DNA from: Saururus chinensis
Taxonomy: Eukaryota; Streptophyta; Magnoliopsida; Piperales; Saururaceae
Reading direction: 5' to 3'
Length of the DNA stretch: 64,000 nt
Assembly: GCA_035235625.1 (NCBI GenBank)
Contig: CP141142.1
Span: 26,050,995-26,114,994, forward strand
Shown here: positions 20,738-32,400 of the stretch, piece after piece
Numbering within the stretch: the stretch's first letter is position 1
How the letters are laid out: each line of letters begins with the position of its first letter
The notes under the pieces: generated by a model
Seen by the model: the letters and a program-made list of their open reading frames with translations, nothing else
What the model was told of the DNA's origin: nothing
Databases searched by the model: none
Translations under genes and position numbers: made by a program

Positions 20738-23700
20738 TGTAATATCCCGGATTTTTCTAGGTTTCAAAAATTAAATACGTAAAAAATAGGGTATTTGACC
20801 ATTTAACCTTCTTAGTAAAATAACTTCCTTAATACATAGAATTTTTGGCTGAAACCAAATTTATTACAAAGTAGACAGAAAGAGCTTCGAAAAGCCACCA
20901 AGAACGTGCCAATCGGAGTTTGAATGAGGGAGATACGACTGTTCAAAGTTGAATATATCATATAGGGCCCGTTTACCCGATTTAAACATATATTTGGGCC
21001 TTTTAAGTCATTTTGCAGGCCCGATTAATTAGAGTTCCTAAATTAATTTTAAGAGGCCCAATTAGGTCACCTAATTGAGGAGGATTGGCCCAAATTCTAT
21101 GGGATTAGGAACCCTAATCCCATGCTTATAAAAGTGATGATTAGGGCACAATTAAGGGGTCTTTTTGCCTGATGGGAGGAGAGAATGCGGTGAATGGCAA
21201 ATCTCCAGCAAGGCTCCAGCGGTAGTAGATCAGCAACAAATCGACAATTAAGGTAGGAACGTTGCTGCTATCTTTGCTTGAAGATTAATAAAAGTTTTAT
21301 TAATTAAATTTGAATAAAAATCAGATCTCTTTACTGTGTAATTTACATGAACAATAATCACTGTTATGTAATTCCGTTGAAAAGTAAGTTTATTTTTCAG
21401 ATTTTACTGGCCGGCTACCGATCAGCCAATGCCATCAGGCCAGTGACCGGCTAGCCATTGTTTGGCGGTAGCTTCATGCGAGCCGGGCTCCAGCACGCAA
21501 CCACCATCGTATAGACCATCGGCCAGTACATAGAAAAAAAAAAGAGAGTCAGACACTAGCCCTAGCTATAGTGCCGGCTCCACCGCATGGTTTAAAAAAA
21601 TGAAAACAAAACCAAAACGGCCTTTTTGGCTATTGGACGGCGGCGGACCAACCCTGTCGGTTCCACTGTGCACTGGCGGTCTAGAGGCACTGAGCTGCCC
21701 CCTCCTCCACCATGGTAGAGAGGTGCCACTAGAGGCCGAATGGCCTCTAACTGGTCATGAAAAGACAACCCACGATGTGGGTCATCGGTTGCTGGACTGA
21801 GTCAGGTTACCCGACCTGATTTGGTCTGATCTTTAAAAAAAAACTTAATCTTCTAACTGAACCATGTCCGGTTCAGTAAGTTAGAATAGTCAAAAAAATT
21901 TGAAAATAATTATGAATGACCATGAATGTATGTCAAGTGCTTTGACCAAGTTTTAAATCAAGGAAAAATCTCACATGCTTTAAAATGACCAATTTACCCT
22001 TATAAAATATAATATTGATTAATATTTAATGACTGAACTTAGGGGATCCAGTTCAAGAGCCTATGAGTCTATTCAAAAATTGAAAATTTTTCAGTGAGAT
22101 ATTAATGTATAACATAAAATTGGACCAAGCCATAAAGTAGGAAAAAATCCCAGTAAATAGATAATTAATTATTTTACTCCTAGGGTTAAGGAAAGATGGT
22201 TAATTGAACCGGGGTAGGTTCAAGGGGTTTACGACCCCATTAAACAATAAGAAAATTACCTTGGGATCATAACGTCATGGAGTACCCCTGGGATCAGTTT
22301 TGGACCCATTAGGGTTTAAGGAAGCTCTGAATAAAAAGATAGAAATACCCTTATGAGCGAACCAGCCCACATTCTCATGAATAAAATTAATGGGCCAATA
22401 TGATATAAAAATCCATTGAGTAATTAAATAATTTCATGAGAATATAGAGGGCCTTGTCCTAGGTAAAATAATTACCTTAAGTGCATTATGATTAATTTTC
22501 ATAAAGATTTAATAAATTAACCCAAGGAGGGTTAGGGCACGTGAACTTGAACAATTCTAATATCATTATTGAATTTTATTATTGATATTATGATCTGCTT
22601 GGACCTGCGTGGTTCTGATTGTTTATGTTGTTTATTGTTTCGATATTTGCTATTCATGTTGTATTAGTAACTTATCACCAACTTATAATTATTGAAAGAT
22701 TATTTGAGGGGGTGGATATCTTTGGATTGGGAGAGGAAACCTAATCAAGAAAAAGACTAAAATACCTTAGAGGGGACTGGGACTAGTTCATAGAGTGAAC
22801 AAAGCCTTTGACCTAATGATTTACCTTGGTTGATGAACTGATGACAATTTCGAGTTTTAAACCCTAGTCTAGAAGGGACTAATAGGGTTTGAGATAATTA
22901 TTTGGAATCCTCGCTTATAGATGAACAAGATAGGATTCAGAATAGTTTCTTGAGTTTTAGCTCTATTGAGGAGCCGTTGATTTGACCATGTAGTTGCACC
23001 TCCCCATTGGAGGGATCTCTGCATGAGCTGGGCTCACTTTTGATCTAAAGAGGATCTTTTAGTGTACATGTTTTGGATTAGCTGACATCCTACTTGGTTG
23101 GCTTTTCCCACCACTTCTATTCAAGTACAATTGTGGGTCATGCCCTTCCACTTTGGTTAGGTCCTTTGCGGGCTAGGAGGGGTGATAGTACTTCCTGGTG
23201 GATTCCACGGTATCGTCATGGATTTAACTGAGGGTGGTCTATGGTGAGTTTATCATTTGTCACTTAAATTAACATCTGATGAGTTTGTCTGTCATTGGGA
23301 TTAGATGGAGATATTAATTATCGAACAATGGTTTGAGAGATAATTAATAACATTGTTTGATATTGCTTGTTTAATTAAAACAAGTGGAACGATTAAATGA
23401 CTTCCATAAAATGTAGGTTGCTTGAAAATACTTAATCATTGCATGTGTGGTGCTATGTTTCTTAGAACAGTGTAGTTTTTAGGCAAAACTACATCCGGAT
23501 CCGATCTTGTTGGAAATATTAGAGATGTTGTCTGATGAGTACATAGGCAACTAACATCGGGTGATGTTGGCCCAATCCGAAAAATATTAATTTATACTTT
23601 TGTTCTTTTGTAATGCTCCTCCAAGGGGTAGGAGATGCTTAGTTGTTGTTTGGTCTTGCTTGATTGCAGGTTTTTTAGATGGGGACATTGCAAGATGAGG

Positions 23701-23985
23701 ACTTCGATGGGCAATTCAGGACAACGTTGCACTAGTTAGACCTAGTTTCTTACTTCTGCAATCTTGTAATTAATTATAATTATTGGCGTGAGAGTTAACT
23801 TTACTTGGTTGTTTATTTTCGAACAAATGATAGACTTATACTTCGAGGGTTAACCTGCTGTTTATCAAAACTTGACTTGGATATTTAATCGGATGATTTG
23901 TTTTGTGTTTAAGAAAGAAAAAAATTATCGTGATTTATCGTGTGTCCTTCATTTAAAAAGGGTTTTGAAAATCCGAGTCGTGACA
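20738..23985 (+). mobile_element. Solo LTR (family C, 3.25 kb), nested
   Basis: It starts TGTAATATCCCGG and ends CCGAGTCGTGACA, flanked by a perfect TAGCA duplication (20733-20737 and 23986-23990). It aligns along its length with the solo LTR at 55641-59237: shared blocks include GAGGGAGATA, AGGGCCC(A/G)TTTACCC, the TAGGCAAAACTAC block near the 3' part, and the TTTGTTTTGTRTTTAAGAAAGAAA tail. A TATAAAAG box lies at 21127-21134. The GC-rich part at 21400-21760 contains a short open frame without similarity. No internal region is present. Confidence 0.95.
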
Positions 23986-26900
23986 TAGCATGATATGCAA
24001 GTGATATGAAAATGTGTTGACGATATGTGTTATAGATAGCATGACATGCATGTGGCATGAGTAGATGCTTGTGGATTGTAAATTATGACATGAATCCACA
24101 GGTTTATGTGGTATCCTATGAGTATTATGTGTTTGTGCTTGTGTTGTCATACATGGATTTACTATAATATCCCCAATTTTTTTGAAATTTTTTCTGTATT
24201 CTTTTTGCTATTTTCTGCAATTTCTGTAATGTTCTGCAGTTTCTAGTCGTATTTTTGATAAATAAATTTTATGCTTTGGAGTATCTGTATTTGTATTATT
24301 TGCGACTATAAGAGTCGGTAGTGGTGTTTAGTCGCAGGCCATGGGCCTCGACGCATCACAGAAATTTTCAGCACGAAAAACAGATAGGACATGTGAGAGT
24401 AGAAGCAATTGGAAAAAAAAACAGAAAAAAAAACATATAAGGCGGATCAGGCAGCACGCCTGACCCGCATTTGGAACAGTGAACCCCCTCACTGTGTGAG
24501 GCCGGAGGTGCCGCTGCCGGTGGCCGCCAGCTTCTGCCCGGCTAGCCTCTGCCTGGCGACGCCTCCGCCGCCTCCCTGGTCTGGCCCCGTCGGCCGTCGC
24601 CACCCCGCTCCCTGTTTTCCGTTTCAGAACCAGAAAGACGCCAAATCGGGATTTCCTACCCGATTTGACGCCGCCTCCACCTGCATGGACGCCACCCCAC
24701 CGCCACAGCTCTGCCCCGGCCACCGTCGTCCCAGCCTCCCCGCCCCTCTGACACAGTCGCGAGGTAAAAATTCTGCCACCCATTTTTGTTGCTGTTTTGT
24801 TTGTGTTGTGGCCGCCGGCCGTGCCAGCGTTGGCCAGCCACCACCAAATGGCCTTTGTCCTCACCTCAGCGAGGCAGTAACTAGACCGCCACCCCCGAAC
24901 CAGATCATCATCTTCCCGGCCAGTCACCTCCCCTTCTGCCATTTTCAACGGAGCATCGCTTTCTTTTTTGTTGTTCTTTGGGTCACTATGTGTTGCGGCC
25001 ACTGGCTATGCCAAAGGTGGCTGGTCACAGCGACCGGCCTTTGGCCCTCCCCCCAGCCCAACAATGGCAAGGCCGCCACATCGGCCGCTGCCTTGGCCGC
25101 CATTTCCCTTAGCCCCCTCCGCTCTACTTCGAACGGGATCAAAAATCCCTTTTTTGTTTTTCCTGTTTCTATGTGTTGTGAACCACAGATATGCCGTTGA
25201 TCTCTAGCCATTGGCCTCCTCCTAGACTGGCGACAGCAAGGCCGCCGCCTTGGATTGAACAACTGCCTTCCCGGTCTTTCACCCATTCTTCCGCCTTTTC
25301 TAGTTCGAACAAAACATTTATTTATTTTTGGTTGTTTTTCCGTGCTGAGTTATCAGAGGAACTCTGCTCACCTCACCTGCTCCGTCTCGAGCCGACAACG
25401 GCAAGGTGTCAAGGTTTGGCCCCGCTCGCCTCAATCGGTTCCGATTCGTTTGTTTGGCCAACCTACATTAGAGTATAGTTTTCGACCGTGACATTCATTT
25501 TCTGCTATCGGATGTCGAACGACATCGAGTCGACGTCCATTTGACTTGCCACAATCCAGCGACTGCCAGGTCCTGTCTTCTCCCAGGTCTAACCCCTAGC
25601 CATGTCAGGTCGTTTGTAGCTCGGTAAGGCATGTTTTCCGCCCCAATTTTGGCGCCCTATCGCCCTACCTAAATCAGGTCTTGGGTCTCTTCAATTTTCT
25701 GTTTGGTTGTTCTACTGCAGTGTTGTTCTGCTGCAGACACTGCAGATGTCAGCTTTACCCAATATCGGAAAGGGGCCACCACTCCCGACCTCCTCTGCAC
25801 GTCTTCTGCACACACCATACGTCCCTAAACTTTGGGATACATCTCTGATTGCTGCTAATGGGCTCCGCTCCAACCCAAGCCAACCATTTAGCTTGGGATT
25901 TTGTGAACTTAGGCTGCAGATCCAATCAACATGGGCTCTACCCCGGCCCATGACGGCTAGGGCCAGCACTTCTGGCCCGAATTTACCTTTGCACCCCCAC
26001 TTTCTATTACACACAACCCGAAACATACTAGGAAAGAGTCCTCGAATTCAGATCCTTCCAAACGGAAGTAACACATTCAGCCATTAAACTCGGGCCATCA
26101 AAGGCTCGACCGATGTCGTGCCATATCCTCCACCATAAGCCCTGCTTAATGCACAATTGTCTGTACGATGGATTGGTTGTGAGTAGCATTTAGAAATGGC
26201 ACTGCCTTTGTCGGCCTCTTACGCCAGGCCTTAGTGCCTCAACGCATGTTTAGGAAACGTCTCCACCACTAGGCAATATGACCGTTAAAGCCCTCTGACA
26301 CCTCATGAGGCTTTGATGATGCAGAACTGCTACCGTTGGGTGTGGCCCGCAGCCCATTTTCATGTTTTATCGCCAACAAAGTGTTTTAAACCATTGGCCG
26401 ACCTCCAATCAGTCAACCCCTATCCTGTGGTCATTCTTGCCATTTCTAGTGGCACAACCTTGTATCTGCCCGCCCTAGTGCACGCAGTCTTATGCTTTGA
26501 GTGTAATTAATCTAACCTTATCGAGATTAATTCCAGCATCTCTGAAAATCCTCGGGACATAACAACTCTCTAGTGCGATGCTTTTGGTCACCTAGTCCGC
26601 TATTAACGCCGCCACCGTCGCTTGCTCGCCATCAAACTCCTATGGATTATGAGGTAGGGGACCTTGAACTCGTAATTTCATTATAGCATGCTTTGATTGT
26701 GTAGTAGCATGCTAGGAGTCAATAATTTAATGTTTTGCATGATTATGCCGATTATAAAAGCATGTTGTATGTATGTGTATTGTGTGCGTATGTTAGTGAA
26801 TACTAAGGGCACATAGTAAGTTGCTATGAAGCTTATGTATGTGACCAAAGTGTGTGATTTTCGTTGTAGATTGATAGTATACTATCGATGGGCAGGAGTA

Positions 26901-27654
26901 GAAGTATTTGATAGTAAGTTTGGCTAAGGGGTACTTCGTAAGTTATAACGTGGAAACTGTGATTGTATGTCAGGCAAGGAAAGATAAGATTGAAAGACAA
27001 ATGCTGGATTTGATGAGATTGGAGAATTTGTTTAGTTGGAGTTAGACGACACGTTCGAGCGATGAGTAGGAGACGTGGGGGATGCAAGGAATTGAAGACT
27101 TAAGATTTGGAGCGCTTTTAGGGGATTGTGAGTTAGAAGAGGTAATGGCATAATTATACATGCATAATGTACGTAATATGAATTGTAACTGAAAAATAAT
27201 GAGTAAGGAATTAGTAAGGGTATGATATCGGGACTTAAGTCTAAGGGTTTCATTTGAGGAGTTCGGGTAAGACGATTCAGTTTTATGGTGGATGATGTAA
27301 GATGTAAGGCTGTAAATGTATGATGGTAAGATTATTAGTATGGATTACAAGTTAAGGTAAGATTGTGTAGAGATTTGTGAGATGGAAGTTGTTCCGATCA
27401 TAATTGTATGTGCATAAGTTACATAATATAAACTTGAATGGTAAGAAACCCTAATTTGATAACGTTGTGAGGTTGAGACTGAGGGTTTTGACAGATTAAG
27501 TTCCATTTTGTGCCAGTCGATAAGTAATCGACTAAGCGTCCTTTTTGGTCTAGCCATGGTGTTTTTTTGTGGGTCATAGTCTTGGTGCTATTTTTCGGCC
27601 CAAACGTTTGATGCTCTGTTGAGAGCGTTGTAAGTTTCCACCCTTCGTGGGCTT

Positions 27655-27785
27655 TGTATGTTTTCTGCCTACCGATGGCACTGTATGTTCTGCCCAAGAG
27701 TGGCACTGTAAGATTCCTGCCCAAGAGTGGCATTGTATGTTTTCCGCCCTTAGTTGGCACTGTATGGCCCAAGAGAGTGGGCATT
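27655..27785 (+). repeat. About 32-bp tandem repeat in the family D LTR
   Basis: Four units share TGCCCAAGAGTGGCACTGTA with short spacers. The last unit is partial. Confidence 0.75.
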
Positions 27786-27984
27786 TGCGCGCTCAGGTAA
27801 GTAGTATCATGGATTTGCTCTTACCTGTTTGATCCTATGCCCCATGAGCATACGTGTGCCTTGCCTTCGGAAAAGTCCATGGTGTATAGTTGCTCCCCAA
27901 AGGTTAAGGTGACACCCCAGTGGCATTCCATTCTTTTCCGACGCTAGAGCTTATTAATTATAATGAGCTTCAGTTGTCGGTAGT

Positions 27985-28350
27985 ATGTGTACGATTGTAA
28001 GAGTAAGTTGTATGTTTCTGATTCTGAGTACGTTGTACGTGTAAGATTTAGAGTAAGTGTGAGCTTCTTTGGAAGACAGTAAGAGTAAGTTTATGAGTAT
28101 GAGTATGTTGTACGAGTAAGTTTGTGAGACTTTGATTTAGACGGTAAGTGTAAGTGTAAGCTTCTAAAGGAAATGTAAGAGTAAGATTTTACGAGTAAGG
28201 TCGTACAAGTGAGTTCGTACGAATAAGGTCGTACGAGTATGTGTATGTTGTAAGTGTAAGCATACATTTGTACAAGTAAGCTGATAAGGCTGATTCAGAG
28301 TGTAAGTGTAAGAGCATGAGCTATGAGTAAGTGTAAGTTCGGTTTGTACG
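27985..28350 (+). repeat. Degenerate GTAAG/GTACG repeat tract in the family D LTR
   Basis: Dozens of diverged 6-12-bp units of the kind GTAAGAGTAAG and GTACGAGTAAG fill about 350 bp. Unit boundaries are not regular. Confidence 0.75.
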
Positions 28351-29473
28351 ATGATTTGTATGCGTGGCAATATTTATACTTCTTATTCTATTTGCTTCAT
28401 GTGTGTTTGCATGGAAGGATCTATATATGAACTTGCGGAGTTCATTGATTCATTTTTCCCCTACTGGGTATTTTCCTACTGAGTATGAAAATACTCACCC
28501 CATCTTTTTAGCCCCTTCGACTGGAGGCTTTTGCAGGTCGATCGATAGCTATTTGAAACTGGACTTTTCCCCATGTGGATAATTCTTCCTCAACTTTGAG
28601 CGCTGTGAAATAGCAATGAAGTCGTGTGGAGTTTGGTGCTACGATCTCATGTATTGACTAAGGTGAGAAAATTATGTTATCTACTGGACTTGTGTATGTA
28701 TGTATGATTTATTTTCAAACTGTGAAAGAACTTGTACTAAGAGATGCCTGGGAGGTTTTTGTTTTTAAAGCCCATGGCCATGGTAGGATTTAATCGTATA
28801 TTTTTGTTTTAGGTCACGCTTGAGAATGTTTGTTAGTTTTAAGATGATTTAATTTATGAAAGTTGTTTTCACACCTTTTGAATTTCGTTAATTGAGTCGA
28901 TTTACATCTATGTTTTGAAAATAAAATTTTAGTAAAATTTTAAAGTAAATGTGTGGAAAAACCTCGGGCGTGACATTTACTTTCTGTATTTAAAACCCTT
29001 GTTGAGCTTGTGGCTCACCCCTCTTTGTTGTGCTTTATTTTTGGGCTGCATGGCGTGCCATGTAGGTGGTCATGATGGGCTCTTAGTGGAGCATGTGGTT
29101 GGCGATGATCCTTAGTAGGGGTTACATGGAGATTATGGGTCTTATGATTGCTTTTATAGCATGTTGTGTTGAGACATTTATATACTTGATTATACTTCAT
29201 AGTATGTTAGCCATTGTGGGCTTAGACTCATACTTTAGCCATGTGTGGGCTGTTTAACATTAAGTACGTGGGTTTGTGTGTAGACTATTGTTTAATTAGT
29301 AGTCCTTTATTTCTCATTTTTCTTTTGTACAAAGTTTATTGTGTGCGACTCCGTAGTGTTCTACCCAAAGATGAGTTAAGTCTTCTATAATCGAAAATAC
29401 TTTGTTGCGTTGTGTGCCGCTTCTTCCTTGGACCAAGGTTGGCTCGGGGGATAGCGTATGTTGGGGTGTGACA

Positions 29474-32400
29474 GCAGTGATTGATCGATGACACAATAAT
29501 TTTATAGTTTGCCCTTTTTTACCCTAATTCGGTTCGAAACTCCCAAAAATCAATTCCTAAGCCATTCTAAGTTATTTATGTATGAGTGTGTGCAAAATTA
29601 ATCCTTTTACCTTCAACACTCTTAGTCATCACCCTTGATTCATATGAATATGTTTGTTCCTATTTTTCAAGTCTAGTAATTCCAAATCTGACTCGACTAC
29701 AACTAAATCTAATCAGATTCTTAAGACTAACTACATACATGAAGTTTTGACATAGTTTTGATCAATAAAATTAGCCAATTAAAATACATATGCCACATAT
29801 GTCTTTCAAGAATCACCACCATAGCCTATCAACACCGTTATTGACATGTCCTTATGCGTGTTGAAGACTCAACATCACCCCCGACATGTCCTTGTAGGAA
29901 CCAATAAGGACTAACACCCTTGGAGTCCATGTTAGACACCCCACATCCATCGACATGGACAATCTGTGTCAAAGCTGTGTCAGTGAGATCTAACAGTCAA
30001 CCCACTACAAAATTCCACTCTTCTAAAAAACTGTCAATGATTGTGTCGGAGCTCGTGACCACTCGAAGAACCAAAACCTAGTATGTAGTTTGCTTCACAA
30101 CACATAGACAACCCTCCTTGATGACATTATCCATTCTCAAACTTTTCAAAACACTAATTTAAAGGCTACAAATACCGAAACCACACTACTCATATGTTAT
30201 CCATTTATCTGTACTACTTGTAACACCTCTCCTCCTCTCCACACACCCCAAAGTTGCACCCAATACCTTATCTTTTTATTATAATCCATTATAAAATTGT
30301 GATTTCATTGATAGTTAACAATCCTACCTTCAAATTATGAAATCTTGATGCTTTCTCACCTCCTCCTTCTTTGTTGTCACTTTCCTCATGCCCATCTCTC
30401 AACCCATATTCAACTTAAATTTCAAGTGGCAAACAAGATTCGGGAACCCGGACCTAGGGTTTTCCCTTGCTTTTTATTTGTATTGGGGTTAACAGAGTAA
30501 CCAGAAAATGAATCATTGTATGCAAACAACACTAAAAAATACCAATTGCATGCTTCTTTGTGTAATTGGCACACACTGTCAACATGTCAATTCCCATGTT
30601 GATATGTTGCATAACCTTTGACATGTTGAGACTGTGTTGATAATTCAAATTTCACCTTTAATTAACTTCTATTCAAAATGTAGAATATAGCTAACATTTC
30701 TAAATTGTCACAATCACATAATATTCCCATATGTTAGAATATTTGGACATATGTAATGTATTAGCTATATTTCGTTGAACAAGAATATGTTTTTGACCAC
30801 TATAAATGTGTAATTGAATTTTAAAAGATTGTGTTGATTGGTGATGAGTTAGTCTTTAGAATTGAAGGACTAAAATAAATTAGAGCAGATGCTTTGGGGT
30901 TTCAAGATGAAGGACTCAACAGTGGTTGGAAGATTTCAATGACCACACAAGTGTGAAACCACACACATACTTCATTAAGGTTAAAATGACAAACATGGGA
31001 GTAAAGTATAGTAAATTGGGACATCGAATTTCTTAAATTTGAAAATTGTTCTAGAGTGAACAATCGGGTGTTCTAGAGCAATCAACAGGTCTTGATCAAA
31101 TTAAGGTGAATTTAATTTAAATTGTCTAATTCATATTAGATCGATTGGAATCCCAATAGATTGATTGATATAACGACTGATGAAAGACAAAAACCTTTGT
31201 GATCGATCAGAAAAATAGAGAAATCAAAAGGGGTGAGTAAATTGGAATGGATTACGAAGTCCAAAAGAGTGAAACCTTCATAGCATCGATCGAACATTTT
31301 GTATTTTGCCAAATTTAAAACTTCCAAATAGAGTTTGTTTCCTAGTAGAACACAAACTCATTCAAAACTCTATTGAAAGTCACTGGGATGATGAATTTGA
31401 AGATATTGGAATAGTTTTCTTTAGAGATGAAGGCTTAGAATCGGTTATTATTGTGTAGAAAAATTGAGTGATTTCTATATAGAAATTTCTTCACACCTTT
31501 GTATTTTGAGGGAGTTTCTTAAAAAAGAGGTGAGTACTTGATTCATGGTTTTTCTATAAATTAAGGGAATGAATTGTGAGAAGAGAGAACTACATAATCA
31601 CATGATCATTATCACACACAAGGTTCTATAAAATTATTGAAGTTTACATATGAAGATGGACCATGATCAAGATGGACAACAAGGAGGAGAAGAGTGCTCT
31701 AAATGAAGACAACTAAATGAGGTTTGAAAGTATCAAGAAAGACTGTGATAGTCAGGGTTAGACTCTAGAAGGGAATTCTAGAAATAGTAACGTGTGAGTT
31801 TATAAAGTTTTGGTTTTAGTACATTGCTTAATAAACCTTGTTTTGTTGTGTAGTTTTTCACGGTGGGTTTCTACATAAAAAAAGTCTTCTACATACTTTT
31901 GATTTCAATGGTTGATTAATTTTTAGTTTGTAGCAAGTTGTTTAAATTCATGCGGATTAAAAGTCTTCTAAATATTTTTTATTTATGTGGTTGATTAATT
32001 TGAAGTTTATAGCAAGTAGTTCAAACTCATGTGGATTAGTGATTAGTGAAGAGTCCATATCACGCAGATCTTAATTGGCTTTTTGAGTAGGGGCAGTGTG
32101 GTTATTATCAAGTAGAAGGTTCTTAAGCTCACACTACTAACATGACCTCTTTATTTCCTCATGCCTAAATTCCTTTTCCTAGGAGTGGGCAAACTATACC
32201 ATTTCAAGCCTCAGTCCCAACCACTATTACACAAGGGAAGGGGCTACACTTGCCCCCATGGGCATCTATGGGGTGGCAGGAAAAGTTTTGATTTGATAAA
32301 TATTTGTTTAAAACTTATAAAAATGGCATATGGAGATATGAAAATTAGATGTGCTTACATCTTTAGAATGTTCTTGTGCTAGCACTTCAAAATATAAAGT

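Larger units (their letters stand above)
24163..28975 (+). mobile_element. Solo LTR (family D, 4.8 kb), nested
   Basis: It starts TATAATATCCCC (TG mutated to TA) and ends CCTCGGGCGTGACA, with a perfect TTTAC duplication at 24158-24162 and 28976-28980. It matches the LTR starting at 61620 near its start (GAGTCGG...GGCCATGGGC) and mid-part (TCATTATAGCATGCTTTGA-like). At 4813 bp it is very long for a plant LTR. The GC-rich part (24480-25470) has long overlapping open frames on both strands without recognisable similarity, so they are not called as genes. Tandem repeats lie at 27655-27785 and 27985-28350. Confidence 0.94.
18474..29473 (+). mobile_element. Solo LTR (family B, about 2.9 kb), containing two nested solo LTRs
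   Basis: The LTR starts TGTAAGATCTC at 18474 and ends TTGGGGTGTGACA at 29473, the form of the other large LTRs here. Its three parts (18474-20737, 23991-24162, 28981-29473) total about 2.93 kb. A TATA box lies at 18872-18879 (TATATAAG), followed by a CCCTAG-rich leader. Flanks GCAAA (18469-18473) and GCAGT (29474-29478) are only a partial duplication, so the exact ends are less certain than for the nested copies. The middle carries a 28-31-bp tandem repeat (20033-20230). No internal region is present. Confidence 0.72.

Noticed and set aside
24409..25200. Long open frames of 224-263 residues on both strands
   Set aside because: They lie in the GC-rich part of a solo LTR, overlap on opposite strands, are Pro/Arg/Gly-rich and show no family similarity; base composition explains them.
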